Source: CAYRUP01 sp964489265
GTDB taxonomy: Bacteria > Pseudomonadota > Gammaproteobacteria > DSM-16500
Reading direction: 5' to 3'
NCBI GenBank assembly: GCA_964489265.1
Contig: CAZAXX010000069.1
Span: forward strand, 1 to 12,006
Length of the DNA stretch: 12,006 nt
Numbering within the stretch: the first letter of the stretch is position 1; the number at the start of each line of letters is the position of its first letter. The notes under the pieces were generated by a model that saw only the letters and a program-made list of their open reading frames with translations, ran no database searches and was not told where the DNA came from. Shown here one piece after another: positions 6,438 to 12,006 of this stretch. Both the position numbers and the translations under genes were made by a program.

Positions 6438-7704
6438 CTGGCAAATTCCTTTTACTTTTTGCACGCCATTGATTGAAAAGCTGGACCGAGAAAATTAACG
6501 TGATGATAGCATACAAAGTAACATAGATACCTGGCGCTAATTCAGAGTGCGTATGGATAACAAGCCAGGTACACAACAAAGGAATTGAGCCGCCTAAAAA
6601 TCCATTTACGATATTGTAAGCGAAGGATATCCCGGTATAACGTTCTTCTACAGGAAAATTTTCAACTAATACCGCGGGAGTCGTGCCTTGTTCTGAAGAA
6701 CTGGCTAGCGTAAAAACCATTAATACTAAGATGCTTGGTAACAATAGATTTTTATGCAGGATATATAATCCTGGAATAATGATGACAGAAATTAAAATCG
6801 CGTTGAAGAGTTGCATGCGATAACGACCAACACGATCGTTTAAATAACCTGCTAGCGGAACCAGGATAATCATTGCTGCAATTAATAGAGTTTCTAAAAA
6901 AGTTGTCGCAGATAATGAATAATGCAAATCCTGACGCATAATGATAGGCAGATAAATGAAACAGAAATAATAGAATGTGCTGCCCATGCACGCGATTCCA
7001 AGAATTCGCATAAAATTAAAAGTGTTATTTTTAAAAACGGAAATTATCAAGCCGCGCGCAGTCGAATGTTTTCTTTTGATTGCTAAAAAAGCGGGTGTTT
7101 CTTCGAGATTTAAGCGTGTCAAATAAACTAATAAACAAAATAACCCACTTATAATATAAGGAATTCGCCAGCCCCATTGTTTAAATAGCACAGCGCCAAA
7201 TAAATAATTGGAAAATCCCGCCACCAGCATCGCCAACAAAATACCGAAGTTTGCACCGACCGCAGGTAATGAAGTAAAAAATGATTTGTGTTTTTCCGGA
7301 GCGAGTTCGCCCAAATAAATAATGTTCCCACTGTATTCGCCGCCTATGCTGAGACCCTGCCAAATGCGCGTAATGAGCAATAAAATTGGCGCGAGCATTC
7401 CTACGCTATTATAACTGGGTAAAAAACCAATTAATAAAGTAGGAACTGAAATCATCAGAATGGACAAGCGAATGGTTCTCGCTCGTCCCTTACAGTCGCC
7501 TAAATAACCAAAAAAAAGTGCGCCGAGTGGGCGACAAAAAAATCCGATGGCAAATATACTAAATGTTTCCATGAATGCAGCTTGGCCATTTTGCTGCGGA
7601 AAAAATAATTCACTGAAAATAGGTGAGAAGAGTGCGAATAAACCGAAGTCATACCATTCGAGAATATTACCGATACTGGCGCTGATAAGTGAATTCGCTC
7701 GCAT
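6406..7704 (-). CDS. MFS transporter, metabolite:H+ symporter (MHS/ProP-like) family
   Basis: This 432-residue, twelve-helix inner-membrane protein belongs to the metabolite:H+ symporter branch of the major facilitator superfamily. Signature stretches are GNILEWYDFGLF (12-23), typical of ProP/KgtP/CitA relatives; RPLGALFFGYLGDCKGR (58-74), which contains motif A; and RIWQGLSIGGEYSGN (113-127). A second motif-A-like sequence, AGYLNDRVGR, occurs in the second half. Length is normal for the family. Such proteins import osmolytes (proline, betaine) or carboxylates with protons. Expansion of ProP-like transporters is common in intracellular bacteria, where they take up host metabolites, but the substrate cannot be read from this sequence. 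The start ATG has CGGAG 8 bases upstream. It overlaps the channel-like gene downstream. A palindromic repeat lies directly upstream, at 7731-7784. Confidence 0.92.
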   Translation of the reverse strand: MRANSLISASIGNILEWYDFGLFALFSPIFSELFFPQQNGQAAFMETFSIFAIGFFCRPLGALFFGYLGDCKGRARTIRLSILMISVPTLLIGFLPSYNSVGMLAPILLLITRIWQGLSIGGEYSGNIIYLGELAPEKHKSFFTSLPAVGANFGILLAMLVAGFSNYLFGAVLFKQWGWRIPYIISGLFCLLVYLTRLNLEETPAFLAIKRKHSTARGLIISVFKNNTFNFMRILGIACMGSTFYYFCFIYLPIIMRQDLHYSLSATTFLETLLIAAMIILVPLAGYLNDRVGRYRMQLFNAILISVIIIPGLYILHKNLLLPSILVLMVFTLASSSEQGTTPAVLVENFPVEERYTGISFAYNIVNGFLGGSIPLLCTWLVIHTHSELAPGIYVTLYAIITLIFSVQLFNQWRAKSKRNLPDAKEACFKVY

Positions 7705-7730
7705 TGTTTAAACTCCGTTTCAGAACGATA

Positions 7731-7784
7731 TCATTGCGAGGTTCTCTGGATTGCCGCGCCGCACAAAACGCTCCTCGCAATGAC
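7731..7784. repeat. Dispersed palindromic repeat, complete copy
   Basis: The 11-bp inverted ends TCATTGCGAGG (7731-7741) and CCTCGCAATGA (7773-7783) enclose a GC-rich core with TGGATTGCCGCG. A 39-nt part (7746-7784), read on the minus strand, matches 10218-10256 on the plus strand with one mismatch. It fits in the gap between two minus-strand genes, 10 bp after the stop of the small secreted protein. Elements with GTCATTGCGAGGAGCG ends are widespread in bacterial genomes. It could form a stable stem in RNA, but no T-run follows. Confidence 0.85.
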
Positions 7785-7793
7785 TTGTGCTAC

Positions 7794-8198
7794 TTACTTT
7801 AAAATAATATTTCCTTGATTTGCAACCGTATTCACATAATGACCATTGCTATCTGAGATCAACTGATATTCATCCAATCCATCCCAACCCTCTGAGTTAG
7901 AATGTACGTGCGTTGCGGCACAATTAAATCCTTTACCTGCATTTAATTCTAAATATCCGCCATTTAAATGCAATGGATCACAACCATCAAATCCTACTGC
8001 AGCTGTTTCTTTTTGATAAATGCATTGTCCTGAATCAGATAATTTGCCGACTTTGGTGGAGACAGCGAGATTACCACACCAGCGACTTTGAAGTGTAGTT
8101 GTGTGAATGTAGCCGGGATCTTGTTTATTGCTGTAGTCGCTTGCAGATGCTGTTGCGGCAGAGAAGAACAAAATTAAAATACCTATTTTCTTAAACAT
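7794..8198 (-). CDS. Small secreted protein with four cysteines, unknown function
   Basis: This is a 134-residue protein with a clear signal peptide (MFKKIGILILFFSAATASAS, cleavage near 19-20). The mature part of about 115 residues has four cysteines (41, 59, 73, 93), which suggests two disulfides in the periplasm or outside the cell. It is rich in Gly, Asn, Ser and Tyr and looks mainly beta-stranded (AVGFDGCDPLHLNGGYLELNAG, about 67-88; DEYQLISDSNGHYVNTV, about 109-125). His 97 and 99 (THVHS) could bind a metal, but there is no recognised catalytic motif. Its ribosome site GGAG lies 5 bases before the ATG. It stands between the helical protein gene (79 bp gap) and the repeat next to the transporter, so it is probably transcribed alone or weakly linked. 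Confidence 0.75.
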   Translation of the reverse strand: MFKKIGILILFFSAATASASDYSNKQDPGYIHTTTLQSRWCGNLAVSTKVGKLSDSGQCIYQKETAAVGFDGCDPLHLNGGYLELNAGKGFNCAATHVHSNSEGWDGLDEYQLISDSNGHYVNTVANQGNIILK

Positions 8199-8277
8199 GA
8201 ATTCTCCATATTATTTTATTTGATAGTAATAATAGGTTGGGATAGTAATTGTTTCTTTGCGTTTTGGCAAATAGCGG

Positions 8278-8946
8278 TCATTGCCTTAAACGATGCGACT
8301 TTGTTGGATCTGGTTTTAATATTCCTTCGCATTGGCTAATACAAGATAAAATAGCAGAATCATTTTTTCTCATTAGCTTGAGTTCTTCAAGTTTTGCTAA
8401 CGCGGCCGCGATGTATTGAGAAAAAGCTGTTTCGGATATATTTTCTTTTGCTTGTAATTGCGTTTTGAATTTTTGTAATTCAGTCATTACGACTAAAATA
8501 TCCGCTATTTTTTGGGAATTAATTTTATGTTTTTCTTCATCACCATCGAATTTGACCATATGGCTTGCTCCGCGCAATCTGCGACTTTCAATAAAGCGAA
8601 ATGATTTTTTCGCTGCCTTGATTTCGTTATGGACTTTATCTGCAAGGCCATATGCGATAGCAGTTCTGACTATATGTGAAGCTCCTGGATTTTCAACAGG
8701 CATGGAATCATAGAGAGCAAGTTGACCTTGAACAAAATTTCTTATATGAATTACTGTAGCTGATTGGTTTATCTGTTTTTGTTCCTGTTTACCTTCTTCG
8801 CCTGTTTTAACAGAACAAATATAGCCAAACTGTTTAATTGAATTTAGCATCACTTCTTCACATTGCGTAAATAGGAGGATCAATGATTCTGTCGGAATAT
8901 TTTCTTTTGGACATAATCGTCTTGCGCAATCAAATAATCTCATCAT
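8278..8946 (-). CDS. Helical soluble protein of unknown function
   Basis: This 222-residue protein matches no family I recognise. It has no signal peptide and no membrane segment. It appears almost entirely alpha-helical, with charged amphipathic stretches at about 100-125 (ADKVHNEIKAAKKSFRFIE), 140-170 (KINSQKIADILVVMTELQKF) and 174-195 (AFSQYIAAALAKLEELKLM) that could form a helical bundle or coiled coil. Six cysteines are spread through it, none in a metal-binding pattern. The first of two adjacent ATGs (8946) has AAGGA 8 bases upstream and is preferred. It follows the F-box-like membrane-protein gene by 51 bp, so co-transcription is likely. The start codon is in the arm of an AT-rich hairpin (8944-8977). 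Confidence 0.7.
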   Translation of the reverse strand: MMRLFDCARRLCPKENIPTESLILLFTQCEEVMLNSIKQFGYICSVKTGEEGKQEQKQINQSATVIHIRNFVQGQLALYDSMPVENPGASHIVRTAIAYGLADKVHNEIKAAKKSFRFIESRRLRGASHMVKFDGDEEKHKINSQKIADILVVMTELQKFKTQLQAKENISETAFSQYIAAALAKLEELKLMRKNDSAILSCISQCEGILKPDPTKSHRLRQ

Positions 8947-8977
8947 AAAAAATTTCCTTATCGAGTGATTTTTTATG
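8944..8977 (-). promoter_or_regulatory. AT-rich start-codon hairpin of the helical-protein gene
   Basis: In the mRNA, CATAAAAAAT pairs perfectly (10 bp) with ATTTTTTATG across a 14-nt loop that ends with the Shine-Dalgarno sequence AAGGAA. The last three bases of the 3' arm are the start codon. The stem would be weak and melt easily, as in a temperature-sensitive translational switch, though function is unproven. Confidence 0.4.
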
Positions 8978-8997
8978 AATCATAACAATATTACTAG

Positions 8998-10131
8998 TTA
9001 TTTTCTATGGACCTGTATCTTGTGCTCTTTGTGTTCTTCATGGCTATCCTCTTTGAATTCCTTAAGTAATAAAGTGAAGTCCGTATCTCGTAAATTTCGA
9101 ACCTGATCAAACATGCCTCCAACGGTGATACTATTTGTTTTGTAATAACGAATTATTTTATGCTGCGCAGCATTTTCTTCAGTACGAGGAAGTGGTGCAA
9201 GATCAGAAAATGGTTTGCTAAGAATATCATCGCGGTTAAGTCCTAATACATTTTTGAAATAAGACAGTCGACCAAACGCAAGTGTTAAACCGATAGAAAC
9301 TAAAGCCACTATTAAGATAGCTATTCCGCCAAATATAGGCCCAATCGATCTATCACTAATTTTATTCATCTCATCACAAATGCCAGTGTAATTATTCATT
9401 ATTTCAGCGAAATTATCCGTTAATGTAGAAGGGCAATTATATATTCGCATAAATAAATTATGATTAGTGTAGCTGCTATTACGTATATCACATTTATAAA
9501 AACTATTTTCATCACTTGAGCATGGATGTAACGAGCCGCGCGAAGTCTCTGGTTTGATATAACAGGTGTTATTAATAAATATAAAAACTTGAGTGCAATG
9601 CTTCATCAAAATATAAAGAAAGACAATTGGATCATGGTAGGGTTGTACTTCACGATTATATTCCTTTCGTAACTCAGTTCCGATAATAAACATATAAAAA
9701 CTCGCGGCAATTGCGCCAAGAGAACAAAGTATAACTGCACTTTGAAAAAGTGTTTGCTTGATACTGGTTCGACAATCTGATTTATCTTGCAAATGCTGAG
9801 GTTCTGCGGCGATTGAACTTTCTAAAATAGTAAATAGCGTAGCAGAAGCATCTTGGAGTTTAACTAAATAATGGAGTGTTTGTTTGTACGCATGATCGTG
9901 TAATAACAGTTTCCCAGAATTGGCAAGTGCAATTTGAAACTTTGTGCCATCTTTGTCAGAACAATATTGTAAAATTTTTTGTAACACGTGCGGACCCAGA
10001 ATGGCAAATTTATCTTGGCCTTTGACAATAACTTTTTTCCGCTTTTTCTTTTTTTCACGTAGAGGATTGCTTGTGTTTGCAAGTAATGGCGTCAATTGAT
10101 CATTCGATTTTTTGAAGAAACGATTTAACAT
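8998..10131 (-). CDS. Two-TM protein with F-box-like N-terminus and E/K-rich tail
   Basis: This is a 377-residue protein of no family I recognise. The ATG at 10131 has AGGTGA 6 bases upstream; a GTG three codons earlier lacks such a site. From that ATG, a lysine cluster (KKKKRKK, 27-33) precedes an F-box-like helical segment (42-87: FAILGPHVLQKILQYC then SDKDGTKFQIALANSGKLL). Two membrane segments follow, at 128-152 and 263-287. The loop between them holds six cysteines (179, 190, 204, 214, 233, 252), consistent with disulfides in an oxidising compartment. The C-terminus is rich in Glu, Lys and His (KEFKEDSHEEHKEHKIQVHRK region), like the E-block of many Dot/Icm type IV substrates. These traits suggest, but do not prove, a host-directed membrane protein. 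The F-box call is tentative: such helices are weakly conserved. It precedes the helical-protein gene by 51 bp. Confidence 0.72.
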   Translation of the reverse strand: MLNRFFKKSNDQLTPLLANTSNPLREKKKKRKKVIVKGQDKFAILGPHVLQKILQYCSDKDGTKFQIALANSGKLLLHDHAYKQTLHYLVKLQDASATLFTILESSIAAEPQHLQDKSDCRTSIKQTLFQSAVILCSLGAIAASFYMFIIGTELRKEYNREVQPYHDPIVFLYILMKHCTQVFIFINNTCYIKPETSRGSLHPCSSDENSFYKCDIRNSSYTNHNLFMRIYNCPSTLTDNFAEIMNNYTGICDEMNKISDRSIGPIFGGIAILIVALVSIGLTLAFGRLSYFKNVLGLNRDDILSKPFSDLAPLPRTEENAAQHKIIRYYKTNSITVGGMFDQVRNLRDTDFTLLLKEFKEDSHEEHKEHKIQVHRK

Positions 10132-10217
10132 GGCGCTCACCTATTTGGTTAAGATGAAATAGATCGTAACAAATTAAGTGAAGAGAAGAATGACAAGTTG
10201 ATTACATTTTGATATTC

Positions 10218-10256
10218 GTCATTGCGAGGAGCGTTTTGTGCGACGCGGCAATCCAG
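10218..10256. repeat. Dispersed palindromic repeat, partial copy ending a gene
   Basis: This 39-nt segment starts GTCATTGCGAGGAGCG and matches 7746-7784 (opposite strand) with one mismatch, but it lacks the second inverted end of that copy. On the minus strand it supplies the last 11 codons and the TGA stop of the ATP-grasp-like gene, giving the peptide GLPRRTKRSSQ. Confidence 0.85.
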
Positions 10257-11940
10257 TTGTGTTTTCCCGCAAAGAAGTCACTGAATCAGACTGTAAATTA
10301 TCCTTCGAAAAAAACAGCGGTTTGTCAGCGAAGTATTTTTTTTTGCTAAGTTCACGCTTCATATATGCCGCGGTTGAATCAATAAGGGGGTTAATCCAAC
10401 CTTTAACCTTGGGTGAAACAACAGAAAAAAGATCTTTTAAGTTTGAGATAATGACATAACTTTTCAGGAAAGTTGGATGAGTTGAAAATAATTGACAATA
10501 CCGTTCTGCAAACCACTGGCAAACTTCTGGTATATCATCAATCTTAGGATGGTTAAGGACAGATTGTTGTAAGCCAGACAGAAATTTTTTTTGTTCCTCT
10601 AACGGAGCTGCAAATATGGACTCAAATGTATTAATTAACTCTGTATTTCTTCCCAAAAAACTGGAGACATAACAATTCCATCGAGTGCCAAGTTTTAGAC
10701 CCATGGATTCTGCGCCAAGATTAAATTCAATAATATGCCAATTCCCGTCTTGTCCTAATGCAATATCCGCACCACCACATAACATCCGATTTTTATATTT
10801 TGCTTTTTTGAAAAACTGATCTAAAAAATCAGCCGCAGCTTGTGTCTCTTGTGGATAAACTGAATATTCATAACGCATCCAGCTATATAATGCTTTCCCC
10901 TGCATAAAATCAACCCGAACCTCAAAACTACTCCCTGCTTCGGTTTTAGCTATTTTCAGTGCTGCTTGGCCAATGATTTCTCGTGGATTAAAAAGTAGAT
11001 CGTAGACTACCAGAAAAATCGGCTTTGATTCAGAAAGTAAAATCGTGCGCAGCATGGGAGATTCAAGAGTTTGCGTGTCGGAAAGTTTTTGTAAAACAGA
11101 GGGAATACCTTTTACGAAATCCATCGCCAACGTTTCTTCATGGGTAGTCATGGTTGTAATGGGTTTGTTTTCATAGTCACTTGAACAACTGCTTTCAACC
11201 GGTTTTATGAATGCTCCTTCCGGGAATTTGGTACGCAAGGCAGCAAAAATATTTTTAATGTAACAAGTAAGCTCTTTAGAAAATAGACGTTCGAGTTTGC
11301 GAGGTTTTCTTTGTACTATTTGATCCAGACTTTCACGAATCGAGTAACGAAGCTCAACGAGTTTCGGAGCAGCCCAAATGGGTAACTCATCCATGGCGAT
11401 CGTTTCAGCCATCGCTGTAGGATCGATACGAGATACAAATTGCCATTCCCATAATTTATTGTATCCATGTTGACGTCCAAAACCGAGATGTGGATTTGCT
11501 TCTCCTCGAATATGCGCTGTCAATGTCGAATTTCCTGGATGAAACACAACACCGGGAAGTTTTTGTTCTTGAGTGAGAGGATCAGCATATACGACAGGAC
11601 CCGCTGCAAGAAGTTGATGAACTTCGGTGAACATAGACTTAAAAAATTGTGGCTCATTATAGGGAATAGCGGTCGCAACGCCTTGTTGAGCCAGCTCACG
11701 AAGATTATTGAGGCCAACATGATGACCAGGGATAGTAGTGACTGGGTTAGCAAGCTTGTCCCAAGTTTCGTGTGCGCTATAACATTTTTTCCAGGGATCT
11801 TCTTCATTATAGTGAAATATGGAGATGTAGTGTGGAACAACTGGAATCGTTGCAAGCGCTGCGTCTGCATTTTGCGGCGCAACCTTTGCACGTTTTGTAT
11901 CGCTAAAGAAACCGATGGATTGATGAGTTGATCTTTTCAT
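10219..11940 (-). CDS. ATP-grasp-like protein with repeat-derived C-terminus
   Basis: This is a 573-residue protein whose central part looks like an ATP-grasp domain, the fold of ATP-dependent carboxylate-amine or -thiol ligases. AFIKP (243-247) resembles the ATP-binding lysine strand. ADIALGQDGNWHIIEFNLGAES (391-412) resembles the metal-binding end, with Asp 392, Glu 405 and Asn 407. The acceptor substrate cannot be read. The N-terminal 200 residues and the region after 430 are unassigned. There is no signal peptide or membrane segment. Residues 2-19 have the form KR-x12-KRAK, matching a bipartite nuclear localisation pattern. The last 11 residues and stop come from a dispersed repeat, so the original C-terminus was probably replaced or extended. 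The ATG lies 12 bp after the tRNA-Val 3' end and lacks a good ribosome site (GGAA about 9 bases away), so the mRNA is probably produced by cutting a tRNA-mRNA precursor. Confidence 0.72.
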   Translation of the reverse strand: MKRSTHQSIGFFSDTKRAKVAPQNADAALATIPVVPHYISIFHYNEEDPWKKCYSAHETWDKLANPVTTIPGHHVGLNNLRELAQQGVATAIPYNEPQFFKSMFTEVHQLLAAGPVVYADPLTQEQKLPGVVFHPGNSTLTAHIRGEANPHLGFGRQHGYNKLWEWQFVSRIDPTAMAETIAMDELPIWAAPKLVELRYSIRESLDQIVQRKPRKLERLFSKELTCYIKNIFAALRTKFPEGAFIKPVESSCSSDYENKPITTMTTHEETLAMDFVKGIPSVLQKLSDTQTLESPMLRTILLSESKPIFLVVYDLLFNPREIIGQAALKIAKTEAGSSFEVRVDFMQGKALYSWMRYEYSVYPQETQAAADFLDQFFKKAKYKNRMLCGGADIALGQDGNWHIIEFNLGAESMGLKLGTRWNCYVSSFLGRNTELINTFESIFAAPLEEQKKFLSGLQQSVLNHPKIDDIPEVCQWFAERYCQLFSTHPTFLKSYVIISNLKDLFSVVSPKVKGWINPLIDSTAAYMKRELSKKKYFADKPLFFSKDNLQSDSVTSLRENTTGLPRRTKRSSQ

Positions 11941-11952
11941 AATGCTATTCCG

Positions 11953-12006
11953 TGGGCGATACTGGGATCGAACCAGTGGCCCCTGCCGTGTGAAGGCAGT
12001 GCTCTC
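11953..12006 (-). tRNA. tRNA-Val (anticodon CAC), 3' part
   Basis: Read on the minus strand, the end of the window holds the D-stem 3' side (GAGAGC), the anticodon arm CTGCC-TTCACAC-GGCAG, a five-base variable region, the T arm ACTGG-TTCGATC-CCAGT, the acceptor 3' half ATCGCCC and discriminator A at 11953. The anticodon CAC is at 11990-11992 and reads the valine codon GTG. The 3' CCA is not encoded (the next bases are CGG). The 5' half lies outside the window. Confidence 0.92.

Noticed and set aside
6438..6464. GTG start for the channel-like protein
   Set aside because: AAAGGA sits correctly before the ATG at 6437, none before the GTG.
10132..10140. GTG start for the F-box-like protein
   Set aside because: AGGTGA overlaps this codon and is correctly spaced for the ATG at 10131.
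11467..11931. 154-codon plus-strand reading frame
   Set aside because: It is the shadow of the ATP-grasp-like gene and shows no domain or start signal.
11950..11953. Encoded CCA at the tRNA end
   Set aside because: The bases after the discriminator A read CGG on the minus strand, so CCA must be added after transcription.
1..12006. CRISPR array, transposase or insertion sequence
   Set aside because: No regularly spaced direct repeats and no transposase or integrase reading frame were seen; the only repeats are the two palindromic copies and short palindromes.

Overview
The window looks like a chromosomal stretch from an AT-rich gammaproteobacterium. Its style (an MHS-type transporter, a secreted PDZ peptidase, a run of lineage-specific membrane and helical proteins, scattered palindromic repeats that enter coding sequence) resembles the host-associated order Legionellales (Legionella, Coxiella, Aquicella, Berkiella type). 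That placement is inference from protein style, not from a marker gene. Eight intact protein genes and one frameshifted partial gene lie on the minus strand. One two-gene unit (1827-3814) lies on the plus strand, and a tRNA-Val runs off the right edge on the minus strand.

Left part (1-1551, minus): an unrecognised multi-pass membrane protein is followed 18 bp later by a partial gene that is broken by a one-base frameshift near 366-369. A 275-bp divergent promoter region (1552-1826) follows. It holds a perfect FNR-type box (TTGAT-N4-ATCAA) placed as in a class II activated promoter for the plus-strand unit. It also holds a 19-nt palindrome on the side of the minus-strand gene.

Plus-strand unit (1827-3814): a 70-residue exported protein with one heme-c motif (CMACH) overlaps by GTGA an exported M28 zinc aminopeptidase that carries a C-terminal PDZ domain. 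The peptidase 3' end lies antisense, for 167 bp, to the end of the next gene.

Envelope pair (3648-5996, minus): an 8-strand-type outer-membrane beta-barrel protein and, 12 bp downstream, an exported Kelch-like beta-propeller. Both start codons sit in the 3' arm of a small AT-rich hairpin whose tetraloop is the Shine-Dalgarno sequence.

Transport pair (6108-7704, minus): an MHS-family MFS transporter (ProP-like) overlaps a small ion-channel-like two-TM protein that lacks the usual K+ selectivity filter. Upstream lie a small secreted four-cysteine protein (7794-8198), a helical protein of unknown function (8278-8946), a two-TM protein with an F-box-like N-terminus and an acidic/basic C-terminal tail (8998-10131), and an ATP-grasp-like protein (10219-11940). 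The ATP-grasp gene starts only 12 bp after the tRNA 3' end, and its last 11 residues and stop codon are made by a dispersed palindromic repeat. A second copy of that repeat lies at 7731-7784. The last two large genes show features expected of proteins delivered into a eukaryotic host, but that is only a hypothesis here.
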